From: Sulfuricurvum sp. 17-40-25
GTDB taxonomy: Bacteria; Campylobacterota; Campylobacteria; Campylobacterales; Sulfurimonadaceae
Assembly (NCBI GenBank): GCA_002282015.1
Contig: NCIJ01000002.1
Coordinates: forward strand, 1 to 64,000
Reading direction: 5' to 3'
DNA: 64,000 bases
Position numbers and translations under genes: made by a program. Below are positions 1 through 9,175 of the stretch, piece by piece. Each line of letters begins with the position of its first letter. Positions within the stretch are counted from its first letter, which is position 1. The notes beneath the pieces are model-generated. The model had not been told where the DNA came from and searched no databases. It was given only the letters and a program-made list of their open reading frames with translations.

Positions 1-18
1 TTATTTTATGGAGACAAA

Positions 19-420
19 ATGCTAATCCAACTACAAGAAATACAACAAGTGGCCAATGAAGTAATGAATATGTTACATGAAGAAGAGATAGAAATTATCA
101 ATGAATTTCATGATGCTGTTGTGGCCAAAGATATAGAAAAAATCGATGAACTTTTTAAAGTCGTTTTATTTGATGTCGAGGACCACTTTAAAACCGAAGA
201 AGATATGATGCAACAAAATAATTATGGTTATTTCCAGGTCCATAAAAGTGATCATGACACTATGAGAGAAAAGTTGGCAAAGTTTCATAAGCGATGGGAA
301 ATACTCAAAGGACCAACAGAGCTGCAGGGTTTTTTAGAGAAAGATTTTAAGAAGTGGTTAATGCTGCACATTTCAAAATGGGACACTGAAATGGCTTTGC
401 ATCTTAGTGGTGGTAATTAA
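19..420 (+). CDS. Bacteriohemerythrin (133 aa)
   Basis: This is a single-domain four-helix hemerythrin that binds O2 at a non-haem di-iron centre in the cytoplasm. The expected iron ligands are visible: His20 and His31 in the first helix pair, HFKTEE (His57, Glu61), HKSDH (His76, His80) and HISKWD (His117, Asp122). The length is normal for the bacterial family. The start is supported by GGAGA eight bases upstream. A second hemerythrin lies at 2155-2562 on the other strand. Roles in O2 delivery, buffering or sensing are known for the family; which applies here is not visible. Confidence 0.93.
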   Translation: MLIQLQEIQQVANEVMNMLHEEEIEIINEFHDAVVAKDIEKIDELFKVVLFDVEDHFKTEEDMMQQNNYGYFQVHKSDHDTMREKLAKFHKRWEILKGPTELQGFLEKDFKKWLMLHISKWDTEMALHLSGGN

Positions 421-425
421 TCTCT

Positions 426-815
426 TTATTCCTCTTCTTGCGCGTATGGATCAAAATTTGCAATTTGTTCCAGCGCAAGATCAAAGTCAGAAGGGCTTAA
501 TTCAAAAGCATGAATCCCTAAATTAGCTATTAAATACAGTTTATCTGAATCCTGTTCTGTCACTAAAGCAAAAATAGTTTGATCAGGTTTTTTTTCTTTT
601 ATTTCTTTTAGAAGTATGATTCCCTCAAGTGGTTCGACACTTATATCACTAATAACCATATCATATTGATTACTATCAATATACTTTAGTGCTTCGTTAG
701 TACCTAAAACCTTATCCACTTTATGAAACATTTGATCGAATATTGGTGTGTTTGAGTCTAATAATGATTTATCTTCTACTATATAAAGTACATTCCATTT
801 TGCATTTGTTGACAT
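426..815 (-). CDS. Receiver-domain-like protein, degenerate (129 aa)
   Basis: This is a stand-alone CheY-like receiver fold. It keeps an acidic pair near the N-terminus (VEDK, residues 13-16) and a possible phospho-acceptor Asp in VISDIS (about residue 57). The conserved lysine of the KP motif near the end is missing: the matching stretch reads FELSP. It may therefore not signal by classical phosphorylation. AAAGGA precedes the start. It converges with the hemerythrin gene across six bases. No output domain is present, so any partner must be a separate protein. Confidence 0.75.
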   Translation of the reverse strand: MSTNAKWNVLYIVEDKSLLDSNTPIFDQMFHKVDKVLGTNEALKYIDSNQYDMVISDISVEPLEGIILLKEIKEKKPDQTIFALVTEQDSDKLYLIANLGIHAFELSPSDFDLALEQIANFDPYAQEEE

Positions 816-938
816 ATTTTTCCTTTTATTAACCAGTTTTGCATTAGTGTAACCTATTGACCATGCAGTGCATGTGCAGTATACATTAAACTCTTGTTAT
901 AATATAAATAACAGAGTTGTAAGTGGGAGAATATCAGA

Positions 939-1718
939 GTGTTTATTATCAGAGAGTTAAAACAAAATGAGCTTGCTTTTTTTTTAACATCTTTTGAGAA
1001 TGAGGGCTGGGATAATGAACTTACTCATATTGCGTGTCTTTACGAATCTTATCCCAATGATTTTTTTATAGCCTACAAGGATGAAGTTTTAGTCGGTTAT
1101 GTCTTAGCTGTAAAAGAGAGTGAGATATTTGGCACTATTAGTAATCTTCTCGTTTTAAAAGAATTCCGCTCACAAGGATTTGGTAAGGAACTTTTAAGCT
1201 TTGCACTAAAACATTTGGATGGATGTCAGATTGCCATAGACAGTATTCAAGGTAAAGAAAAAATTTATGCGGCTTTTGGTTTTAAGCCATATTATGAATC
1301 ATCTCTTTTTTCTTTCAACTCTTCAATAACAATACATACTAATTCGAATATTACTGTTAGCGATGTCAGTCTGCCTTCTTTTTTAGAGTGCAATAAAAAC
1401 TCTTTAAAAAATACATCTTATATCTCTTGCATATTTAACTCAAACAGCACACTATGTAAAGCAGTTTATAAAGATCAACTCATATCATCATACGCAATTC
1501 TTTTTCCCTATAAAAATGGATATAAAATCGTCTTGGCATCAAGTGATATAGACGAATCTCTTTCACTTTTGTCTAACCTGACTCAAGATTTAGAATACTC
1601 ACGTTCTATCTACATGGAAATCTCTCAAATCGAGCAATTGAACGCAGTTCTAGTAAACTTACTAAATATGGAAAAAATTTCTTCAACTATAAAAATGTAT
1701 AATAAAATTTTAAAATAG
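939..1718 (+). CDS. GNAT-family N-acetyltransferase (259 aa)
   Basis: The N-terminal 110 residues form a GNAT fold with the acetyl-CoA loop in the stretch FRSQGFGKELL (about residues 76-86). The C-terminal 140 residues are AT-rich coding sequence with no motif I recognise and could be a second, degenerate GNAT-like lobe. It begins with GTG after GGGAGA. A TATAAT box lies about 35 bp upstream at 898-903. The substrate is not predictable. It is followed after 45 bp by an acidic small protein on the same strand. Confidence 0.8.
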   Translation: MFIIRELKQNELAFFLTSFENEGWDNELTHIACLYESYPNDFFIAYKDEVLVGYVLAVKESEIFGTISNLLVLKEFRSQGFGKELLSFALKHLDGCQIAIDSIQGKEKIYAAFGFKPYYESSLFSFNSSITIHTNSNITVSDVSLPSFLECNKNSLKNTSYISCIFNSNSTLCKAVYKDQLISSYAILFPYKNGYKIVLASSDIDESLSLLSNLTQDLEYSRSIYMEISQIEQLNAVLVNLLNMEKISSTIKMYNKILK

Positions 1719-1763
1719 AATACTATTTGAAAGTATTTTTCCAAGCTATAACAAGGAGATTAA

Positions 1764-2141
1764 ATGAGTGAACAAGCAAGAATACTCTCAGAGATAAATA
1801 AGATCATTATGAACATTTTAAAAACAGGATCCGCATCCGTTGAAGAAGCTGATACAATTGACGAACTTGAAGCATTGTTACACCAGCAAAAGTGTTTTAA
1901 AGAGATAGAAAACAGTGCATATGCTAATCAAGGGGAAGAGATCGCAACACTGTTTTTTAATGAGCATTATGTGGAAGCCATTGATAAAATGTGTGAATGC
2001 GAGATTAGCCCAGACGATTTTTTCGCATTTGCAGATTATCATTATGATGATGATCATGAAGATGAAAATTTAGTAGAAATGTTTACAAATGTATTTATTG
2101 CAGGTGTCAATGAGGCCTATGAGTCGAAGTGTAAAAGTTGA
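1764..2141 (+). CDS. Hypothetical acidic protein (125 aa)
   Basis: I do not recognise this protein. It is acidic and helix-rich, with a His/Asp-rich stretch (DYHYDDDHED, about residues 91-100) that could bind a metal and three cysteines in the C-terminal two thirds besides one near the end. AAGGAGA seven bases upstream of the ATG gives a strong start. A perfect hairpin with a T-run closes the gene. It lies between a GNAT gene and a hemerythrin gene, but nothing shows a functional tie. Confidence 0.65.
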   Translation: MSEQARILSEINKIIMNILKTGSASVEEADTIDELEALLHQQKCFKEIENSAYANQGEEIATLFFNEHYVEAIDKMCECEISPDDFFAFADYHYDDDHEDENLVEMFTNVFIAGVNEAYESKCKS

Positions 2142-2174
2142 GTAAAGCTTTCTATTAAGCTTTACTCGTTTTTG
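2140..2174. terminator. Bidirectional intrinsic terminator
   Basis: An 11-bp perfect stem (GAGTAAAGCTT at 2140-2150 with its complement at 2157-2167) has a 6-nt loop and is followed by GTTTTTG. A T-run is also available on the opposite strand. It sits between two convergent genes and overlaps both of their ends. Confidence 0.8.
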
Positions 2175-2562
2175 CCTGTAGATACGTGGCCATTTCTGTG
2201 TCCATTGTCTGGATATGATGAATTCTCCACGGTGTTAAATTGCCTTTGCTATAAGCATAGATAGCTTTTGGGTCTTTCGTTCTTTCAAAATATTTTACTA
2301 AAGATTTTAGCTCTTCTACGTGTCTGTCATGCTCACTTTTATGCGTAAAATACTCCGGGTACTGACCTTCTTCCATCATCTTCTCTTCTTCTGAAAAGTG
2401 TATGATGGTGTGAGCGAGCAACTCATCTATTGTTTTAGCTATTACTTCTACATTACTATCACTAATAGCTGCATCTAGCTTATTGATTATGAGCATCTCT
2501 TCTAAATGTGTGTCGTTCATACTTGGTATTGATACCATTGGTAATTGTTCTTCTGTTGCCAA
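2155..2562 (-). CDS. Bacteriohemerythrin, second copy (135 aa)
   Basis: This is a di-iron O2-binding hemerythrin. It shows the HF-x2-EE motif (HFSEEE), the HKSEHDRH pair and the terminal HHIQTMD ligand motif. It is divergent from the copy at 19-420, so the two are not a recent duplication. The likely start is TTG at 2562 with AAGGAA about ten bases upstream; an ATG at residue 9 is an alternative. It is 42 bp downstream of the large AAA+ gene on the same strand, so the two may be co-transcribed. Confidence 0.92.
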   Translation of the reverse strand: MATEEQLPMVSIPSMNDTHLEEMLIINKLDAAISDSNVEVIAKTIDELLAHTIIHFSEEEKMMEEGQYPEYFTHKSEHDRHVEELKSLVKYFERTKDPKAIYAYSKGNLTPWRIHHIQTMDTEMATYLQAKTSKA

Positions 2563-2604
2563 AATCTTTGTTCCTTTTTTTATATGTTAACTATCTTTGT
2601 ACAC

Positions 2605-5226
2605 TTATCTAGCTAGAATCTCATCCAATTCATCTGCATAAATAATCTCTTTTTCAAACAGTAACTTTGATAAGTTTTCTATTGTATCCCAATGTTCATT
2701 GACTAAGTCAACCGTTCTTTTTTGACCCTCAATCATCCATCGTTCAAGGGCACTGTCGATTTTATCATGGTAATGTTTCGTCTCTTTACTGCTGTTAGAC
2801 TTTTCTCTTGCATCCGTCACACCATTGATGTTTATGTATCCAACTTCTTTGTCCATTCCATAATGTGCTATTGCCGCATAAGCATCACGTGTGGCTTGCT
2901 GTAGGTCATTGGATGCACCAGTATCCATTCCATCTTCACCAAAGCGTTTTATTTGAGCTGTTCGTCCTGCTAAAGAGACAGATATTTTGTCTTTAAAATC
3001 TTTGACCGTCATGTTGTCTTGAATATCATTATAATTGTGTGAAATGAAATGTTCGTTGTTATCTTTTGGCGTTAAGCTGACATGGTCTATGTAAATATGA
3101 GGCATTAAGATTTTTGAGATTACCGTGCGTCCGGCTTCATAGATTGCTGTTTCTTCAAACATCTCTTCGGGTGATAAGTACGACTGTCGCTCGCCGTATT
3201 TAATCCGATTAAGTTGATCGATCAAAATATCTTGAGTGATGGCTGGTAGTCCATGACGTAAACAGTAAAAGGATGCTTCTTTACCTAGAAGTTCCAGTTG
3301 CGCACCTGTAAATCCTGCTGTGTACATAAGCAGTTTATTCATATCAAATGAACCGCTGGTAGGTTTTTTTTCAATGATGCTGTCCAAAAAGTATTGTCTC
3401 GCATCTTTATCAAGATTATTGATCTCTATATGAATCTCGACCCTTCCTGGTCTGATGATAGCACTATCGATATTCTCTCTATAGTTGGTTGCAGCTATTA
3501 CAAAGATATCTTCACCTTTTCTAGCCGAAAAGCCATCCATTTCGGATAAGAGTTTGTTGATTGCGACTTCTTTGCCGTTTTCTTGGCCACGCTTTCCGAT
3601 AGTATCAATCTCATCGATAAAGATAATAGCCGGTGCGTATTCTTTGGCTTTGGCAAAAATCTGTTTTGTCTTATCAGGCTGTAAGAGTTCAAGCCCGGTC
3701 ACAGAGATAAAAGGCAATTCCGCTTCTTTGGCAAATGCTTTTGCCAACATCGTCTTTCCTGTACCAGGAGGTCCATATAAAAGCATACCCTTAGGCGGTT
3801 CTATATCAAAACTCTCTAAGCGTTTTGGTTCTTTAAAAAAGTTAATGACTTCTCTTAGTCTTTCTTTTGCTTTATGATGACCTGCAATATCATTAAAAGA
3901 GACTTTTGGTATATCAAAAACGAGTCCATCTTCACTAAAATCTTTGATTCTAATGACTTGCATGAATTTACAACTGTTGACTTTGTAGGTAATGACACCA
4001 TTTTTTTCGGTGATGCTGTCTTTGATATCAAGGGTTGTATTTTTTCTAAAAAGTTCTTTGACAAGGGTCTCATCTTCTATGAGCGGATTGATCCTCTCAT
4101 TTATAAATCTGACAGACTCTTTGGAAAGAGATACCTGTATTTGCTTGAAATTTTTAAGCAATTTATCGGAGTTCTGAATGTAGTCGGTAATTCGGTTAAA
4201 GAAAATCGTACTGACTTTCTCTTTAAGACGTCTCGCATCGAGTTCTGGTGCGAAGTTAAGCATCTGTAATTTCAAAAAGTTATCAAAATTGTTACCTACG
4301 ATAAACTCGATCTTATACTGTGCATAAAAATCGTCTTTATACGCTAAGAATACTTTTTGAGTGATTTTTTCAAATGCTTTATACTCGAGCTTGTTAAACA
4401 AAATAATGTTTGCTTTGGAAAAGCGGGAGACGAGTTCGGGTACGATGGCTTCTTGGACACCACCGCTTCTGCTATCTCTTTTCTTTTCACGCTTAATCGC
4501 TTCTAGAATCATCGATTCTGCTTGGATGTAGTCTTTTTTAACCAGATCTTTGAACCGATAGTCCAGATAGAGTTCTTTCCCCAAACTCGTCGTGATAATA
4601 AATAAGGTTTCAGTAAAATCTACCCAATACGTTGCATTCTCATCGCTGTAGATGATGTCTGGGTCTTCGTTACACGGTTCATCGGTAATCTTATCCCAAC
4701 CACAAGCATCACGCATTCTACCACCCTCGAAGATGGAAAGAAGATTGTTTTGTATGATATTGTCACATTTCTCAAAGGCATCAAGAACGATTACCGCTTT
4801 GGGGTTCCTATGGACGAATCCCGTTAGCTGACCGACACCAAATCCCTTCCAACCGGTAGGATATCCGTACAGTTCTCCACCGTTTTGCTGATGATATTGA
4901 GTCATATCAAATTTCATGATTTTATATTTTGGTAGATGTTGAGACATAAGCTCAGCGAGGAAGGTCTTACCCGTAGCAGGAGAGCCTAGAAAGAGGTAAG
5001 TGGACTTAGGCCCTTTTTCGTCTTTGATATTGTTTTTCATACTGTTGGCTACAGTATTGATCGCCTGTTCTTGTCCAAACAGTTCTTTTGAGAGCTCTTC
5101 TTTGAACTTTTTCGCAAACTGTATGCTGTTTTGAGCTTCATTCAAGGATGAATCGTCTGTATCCTCTTCAAAAGCTTTCTCGTGTTTTGAAATCTGTGCT
5201 TTGACTAATGCTTCTGTACTTGTCAT
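2605..5226 (-). CDS. Two-AAA+ chimera: ClpB-like module plus FtsH-like module with inactive M41 domain (873 aa)
   Basis: Residues about 40-380 form a Clp/HSP100-type AAA+ module (Walker A GSPATGKT at 81-88, Walker B-like AVIVLDAFE, and the GYPTGWKGFG pore-region stretch). Residues 440-680 form an FtsH-type AAA module (Walker A GPPGTGKT 485-492, Walker B IIFIDEID 534-541, IRPGR region 591-595). Residues 680-873 align with the FtsH M41 peptidase and keep GASNDL, but the zinc motif HEAGH reads YEAGR (696-700), losing both histidines. No transmembrane segment is seen, unlike FtsH. I infer an ATP-driven unfoldase or remodelling factor without its own proteolysis. The ClpS-like gene lies directly upstream on the same strand. 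Confidence 0.85.
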   Translation of the reverse strand: MTSTEALVKAQISKHEKAFEEDTDDSSLNEAQNSIQFAKKFKEELSKELFGQEQAINTVANSMKNNIKDEKGPKSTYLFLGSPATGKTFLAELMSQHLPKYKIMKFDMTQYHQQNGGELYGYPTGWKGFGVGQLTGFVHRNPKAVIVLDAFEKCDNIIQNNLLSIFEGGRMRDACGWDKITDEPCNEDPDIIYSDENATYWVDFTETLFIITTSLGKELYLDYRFKDLVKKDYIQAESMILEAIKREKKRDSRSGGVQEAIVPELVSRFSKANIILFNKLEYKAFEKITQKVFLAYKDDFYAQYKIEFIVGNNFDNFLKLQMLNFAPELDARRLKEKVSTIFFNRITDYIQNSDKLLKNFKQIQVSLSKESVRFINERINPLIEDETLVKELFRKNTTLDIKDSITEKNGVITYKVNSCKFMQVIRIKDFSEDGLVFDIPKVSFNDIAGHHKAKERLREVINFFKEPKRLESFDIEPPKGMLLYGPPGTGKTMLAKAFAKEAELPFISVTGLELLQPDKTKQIFAKAKEYAPAIIFIDEIDTIGKRGQENGKEVAINKLLSEMDGFSARKGEDIFVIAATNYRENIDSAIIRPGRVEIHIEINNLDKDARQYFLDSIIEKKPTSGSFDMNKLLMYTAGFTGAQLELLGKEASFYCLRHGLPAITQDILIDQLNRIKYGERQSYLSPEEMFEETAIYEAGRTVISKILMPHIYIDHVSLTPKDNNEHFISHNYNDIQDNMTVKDFKDKISVSLAGRTAQIKRFGEDGMDTGASNDLQQATRDAYAAIAHYGMDKEVGYININGVTDAREKSNSSKETKHYHDKIDSALERWMIEGQKRTVDLVNEHWDTIENLSKLLFEKEIIYADELDEILAR

Positions 5227-5343
5227 ATTTTTGCTCTTGATAGTTTAATTATTTTATCTGCTAAGGGTGAATTGTAACTTTTCTATCCTAATTATTGACT
5301 ATCAAATGTAACTACAAAAAAATATTTTATTAAAGAGAAAAGA

Positions 5344-5646
5344 TTAAACTTCCTCAATCAAGCACCACATCGAAAAACCCTCTTTTTTAGCTTGTTCTTC
5401 GACGATTTTTGCTTTGCTTTCTGCTATTTCGTGCATATACGCTCCGCAAAGACCTTCTCCATGGGTTAGAATGTCGTTTGTGATGATCTCTGCTTTTTCT
5501 CGGCTTTTATGAAATACACTCATAAGGATTCGGATACTAAATTCCCATGAAACATGTTTATCGTAAAAGATGTAAACGAGGTATGCCTTTGGTTTACCTA
5601 ATTGTGGAAAAAAATTGGTTCGATGCGTTCTAATTGTAATTGACAT
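5344..5646 (-). CDS. clpS: ClpS-family adaptor protein (100 aa)
   Basis: The sequence fits the ClpS core: a YIFYDKHVSWEF segment at the substrate-pocket loop, HGEGLCGAY, EIAESKAKIVEEQA and a C-terminal WCLIEE that matches the usual LxCTxE ending. ClpS delivers N-degron proteins to ClpA-type unfoldases. The pocket acidic pair normally seen as DD reads YD here, so substrate choice may differ. The longer frame starts at 5709, but ATG 5646 has AGGG at the right distance and fits family length. It lies 117 bp upstream of the AAA+ chimera on the same strand. Confidence 0.78.
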   Translation of the reverse strand: MSITIRTHRTNFFPQLGKPKAYLVYIFYDKHVSWEFSIRILMSVFHKSREKAEIITNDILTHGEGLCGAYMHEIAESKAKIVEEQAKKEGFSMWCLIEEV

Positions 5647-5830
5647 GTTAACCCTACATAATCTAAATATATTTAATAATTTAGAATTATAGTCAAAAAA
5701 AAGGTACATCCAACTTAATATATTGGGATATATTTATAAGATAATTATATTTTCTTAGTACTTGCAAAGTGTGACAGATTACTCTGCTAATGCTATTTAC
5801 TACTTAGAACATCAGATGTATAGTTTTAGC

Positions 5831-7273
5831 ATGATTCTTAACACTATTACCCTACAGACTCCTTACCTTTCATTGGATAGCGAATTTTATGATTTGGTCG
5901 ATCCTACACCGCTTGATGAACCTTACCTGATCAGTTTTAATCCTGACGCTGCAAAACTGATCGATCTTGACAGTAACAGTTGTGATGACCCTGATTTTAT
6001 TGGGATGCTAAACGGAACCTTTACCCCTGAAGGTTCCCGTCCATTTGCCATGTGTTATGCCGGACATCAGTTTGGTAATTACAATCACTGGCTTGGTGAT
6101 GGCAGAACCATCAATTTAGGAAGAGTTCAGGGCTGGAACTTACAGCTAAAAGGCAGTGGTGAAACTCTCTATTCACGTATGGCAGATGGCAGGGCAGCCC
6201 AACGTTCCTCTATACGAGAATACCTGATGAGCGAATCAATGCATCATTTGGGTATTCCAACCACCCGTGCTTTAGGCATCATCGGATCAAAGACTAAAAT
6301 TATTCGTAATCGCGTAGAGGAAGCCTCTATTGTCATGCGAATGTCTACTAGTTGGGTGCGTTTTGGTACCTTTGAGTACTTCTTTTACTCGGGTAAACAC
6401 AGTAAACTTGAGGCGCTCGCCGAATATGTTATTACAGAGTCCTATTCGCATTTACAAAATGACGATGATCGCTTTTTCAAGATGTTTTGTGAAGTGGTTG
6501 AGCGTACTGCAAGATTGATTGCACAATGGCAAGCAATCGGATTTAATCATGGCGTCATGAATACCGATAACATGTCCATTGAAGGCCTCACGATTGACTA
6601 TGGCCCTTTTGCCATGATGGATGATTTCAGATACGGTTATGTTTGCAATCACACAGACCGTGCTGGTCGTTATGCTTACGGAGAGCAGCCTAATGTTTCT
6701 TATTGGAATCTAACTATGTTGTCAAAGGCTCTTTCTCCTATCATTGACAAAGATCGTATGCAAAAAAAACTTGATGATTTTGGAGCATTTCTCTATCCGG
6801 ATGCCTATGTCGATGTCATGCGTGATAAACTGGGACTGGAGATGAAGCTGGATGGTGACGTCGATCTGATAACAGATCTCGTAGTAGCATTGCATGATAT
6901 CTATGTTGACCACACCCTTTTTTACCGAACACTCAGCCGCTATGATGGTATTAATAAATCCACCATGTATGATATTGTCATGGAGCCTGTGATACTGGAT
7001 AAATGGCTGACTCAATACGATGAACGCTTAGCACAAGAAACACGTACTCAATCTCAACGCCAAGAAGCGATGCTAAAGACCAATCCAAAGTATGTTTTAA
7101 AAAACTATATGCTTCAAGAAGCTATTGAAAAGGCTGATCGTGGTGATTATACGATGGTAGAAACGCTGTTGTTTATAGCAGCACATCCGTATGATGAACT
7201 ACCGGAGTTTGAGCGTTTCGCAGGAGATACGCCTGAAGAGCATAAAAATCTTGGACTTTCTTGCTCGTCATGA
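5831..7273 (+). CDS. selO: SelO-family protein adenylyltransferase (YdiU), 480 aa
   Basis: SelO is a pseudokinase-fold enzyme that AMPylates proteins, usually linked to redox stress. Visible motifs are AGHQFGNY, LKGSGETLYSRMADGRA, SIREYLMSE, HGVMNTDNM and DYGPF (the DFG equivalent). The C-terminus SCSS is the family's redox tail, with Cys instead of selenocysteine. The open frame runs back to TTG 5762; ATG 5831 gives the usual family length of about 480, so I prefer it, though no clear ribosome site is seen. The gene is complete, so the next frame is a separate gene. Confidence 0.9.
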   Translation: MILNTITLQTPYLSLDSEFYDLVDPTPLDEPYLISFNPDAAKLIDLDSNSCDDPDFIGMLNGTFTPEGSRPFAMCYAGHQFGNYNHWLGDGRTINLGRVQGWNLQLKGSGETLYSRMADGRAAQRSSIREYLMSESMHHLGIPTTRALGIIGSKTKIIRNRVEEASIVMRMSTSWVRFGTFEYFFYSGKHSKLEALAEYVITESYSHLQNDDDRFFKMFCEVVERTARLIAQWQAIGFNHGVMNTDNMSIEGLTIDYGPFAMMDDFRYGYVCNHTDRAGRYAYGEQPNVSYWNLTMLSKALSPIIDKDRMQKKLDDFGAFLYPDAYVDVMRDKLGLEMKLDGDVDLITDLVVALHDIYVDHTLFYRTLSRYDGINKSTMYDIVMEPVILDKWLTQYDERLAQETRTQSQRQEAMLKTNPKYVLKNYMLQEAIEKADRGDYTMVETLLFIAAHPYDELPEFERFAGDTPEEHKNLGLSCSS

Positions 7274-7290
7274 GAAAGTAGGGCGATATT

Positions 7291-7743
7291 ATGCTGTTAT
7301 CAGAAGACATTAGTGATATAGAACTAAAACAACGATGGAGACTGTATTGGATTCATTGTATTTTTGAGTTCAGCACTCTAAAGTTACAAAAGATGTCCTG
7401 GATTGAAGGTCCGCAAGCCAACTGGCCTGATGGTGAAGTGTGGGCTTCTTCTTTTGAAGAGTGTATGTCCGCTTATTTTGATACCTTAGCATTGGATGAT
7501 GCTTATGCTAAAGCAATAGCCGCAGGAAATGTTTCACAAGAAGAGGCAAATAGGGCAAATGCTTTTCATATGCTGGCTTTATTATATGATGAACCCAGTG
7601 AAAATCCAGATGATATTCTAAACGATGCCCAGTGGATAGAAGTGGTTACATCAGCAAAAGAATTTTGGGACTATTTAAAAGCGACAGTTACATCACAAAG
7701 AGAAATTGATTTGATAAAAAAGTTAGAGAAAGAATTTTATTAG
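7291..7743 (+). CDS. Hypothetical protein downstream of selO (150 aa)
   Basis: I do not recognise this protein. It is rich in Trp and acidic residues (WIEGPQANWPDGEVW, about residues 37-51) and ends in a lysine-rich helix. There is no signal peptide or membrane segment. It starts 17 bp after the selO stop with AGTAGGG upstream, so it probably shares the selO transcript. I considered whether it is the SelO C-terminus after a frameshift; the intact SCSS ending of SelO argues against that. Confidence 0.6.
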   Translation: MLLSEDISDIELKQRWRLYWIHCIFEFSTLKLQKMSWIEGPQANWPDGEVWASSFEECMSAYFDTLALDDAYAKAIAAGNVSQEEANRANAFHMLALLYDEPSENPDDILNDAQWIEVVTSAKEFWDYLKATVTSQREIDLIKKLEKEFY

Positions 7744-7777
7744 TATGATACCCGCAGCCAATAGGCCGCGAAGTGAA

Positions 7778-9028
7778 TCAGGCTGCTAGTTGACTCGTTT
7801 TGATTTTTTTAATATTTGCTAGCATCAGTACCGAAGTAATGAGGGCAATAAAGAAAAGAGCTACAAAAACGTACAGCGTAGAAGTGTAACTACCCGTAGA
7901 GTCTTTGACATAGGCAATGATAATAGGTCCAGCAAGCCCGGCTAATGCCCAAGCTGTTAGAATATACCCATGAATAGCACCAAGCTCTTTTGTACCAAAA
8001 ATATCCCCTATGTATGCAGGGATAGAGGAAAATGCTCCGCCGTAACACATCATGATATAATAAAGGACTACTTGAAAGAGTAGAATGCTTGTAACTGTTG
8101 TGAGTAGATAAAAAGCAATAATTTGTGTGATAAAGAAAATAATAAAGACAACAGGTCTTGTGAGATAATCAGAAATACTTGCCCAGATTATTCTACCGGC
8201 ACCATTGAAAATACCCATGAGCCCAACTGCTGAAGCTGCGGCCAGAGCAGAAATACCAATAACTTCTTGCAAGAGTGGAGAAGCCACAGAGATGATCGCA
8301 ATCCCACACGTCACATTAATAAAAAGCATAATCCACAAGCCATAAAAGCGACCCGTTTTGACCGCCTCATTACGTGTAATATTGACCAAGTCAACTTTGA
8401 TCTTCTTTTTACCAGAGGAGATAGCCTGACTAAAACGTTCTGGCATGTACCCTTGAGGTGGATTAGCAAGATACTGTGCTGCACTAAACATAACAACAAA
8501 GAAAAGAGCACCTAGGATATAAAAAGTTGATGATACACCGACTGAATCAATGAGTATTTTAATCGTAGGACCGAAGATAGCAGAGGAAAAACCAAAGCCC
8601 ATAATGGCAAGTCCTGTTGCCATACCACGTCTATCAGGGAACCATTTAACCAGCATAGATACCGGAGATATATACCCGATACCAAGACCTGTACCCCCTA
8701 AAACACCATACGTAAGATACAACAGTATCTTAGACTCAAGCGCAATAGCCAATCCAGAACCCATAGTTCCTAGCCCAAACAATACAGCCGCAAGAGTGGC
8801 AGCAACCCTAGGGCCCTTTTTTTCAACAAATTTCCCCATCAAAGCGGCCGATAGCCCAAGAAAGAAAATAGCAACAGAGAATGTGATCGTAACATCTGTG
8901 AGTGTCCAGTCCATTGTTGACTGAATAGGGTTTACGTACACACTCCATGCATACACTGATCCTATACACAAATGAATTGCCATAGCACTTATCACCACTA
9001 ACCAGCGATTTTTAATTTTTGTATTCAT
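7778..9028 (-). CDS. MFS transporter, oxalate/formate antiporter (OFA) type, 416 aa
   Basis: This is a twelve-helix major facilitator. The N-terminal segment IGSVYAWSVYVNPI and the loop GRVIWASISD-like GRIIWASISDYL after helix 7 are typical of the OFA/YhjX subgroup. Loop 2-3 reads GKFVEKKGPR. A longer cytoplasmic loop with basic residues (SGKKKIKVDL) lies between helices 6 and 7. Substrates in this group are small carboxylates, but none can be assigned. It is convergent with the selO pair and divergent from the rhodanese gene. Confidence 0.85.
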   Translation of the reverse strand: MNTKIKNRWLVVISAMAIHLCIGSVYAWSVYVNPIQSTMDWTLTDVTITFSVAIFFLGLSAALMGKFVEKKGPRVAATLAAVLFGLGTMGSGLAIALESKILLYLTYGVLGGTGLGIGYISPVSMLVKWFPDRRGMATGLAIMGFGFSSAIFGPTIKILIDSVGVSSTFYILGALFFVVMFSAAQYLANPPQGYMPERFSQAISSGKKKIKVDLVNITRNEAVKTGRFYGLWIMLFINVTCGIAIISVASPLLQEVIGISALAAASAVGLMGIFNGAGRIIWASISDYLTRPVVFIIFFITQIIAFYLLTTVTSILLFQVVLYYIMMCYGGAFSSIPAYIGDIFGTKELGAIHGYILTAWALAGLAGPIIIAYVKDSTGSYTSTLYVFVALFFIALITSVLMLANIKKIKTSQLAA

Positions 9029-9175
9029 TATTATCCTTTAATTGCGAGATTGTATCGAATATATTGTGAGATACGAATACTTTTTAAGCAAGAAATAAAA
9101 CTATAATAAAATCAAATAAATTTTTAAAAAGAATGATACGTTATCATGCTTCTTAATATAACAAAGGAAATGTCC

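Noticed and set aside
3485-4269. Long plus-strand frames inside the AAA+ gene
   Set aside because: They are antisense to a well-supported gene with Walker motifs and have no ribosome sites.
5762-7743. selO split by a frameshift into two frames
   Set aside because: The first frame reaches the family's SCSS C-terminus at normal length, so the second frame is a separate gene.
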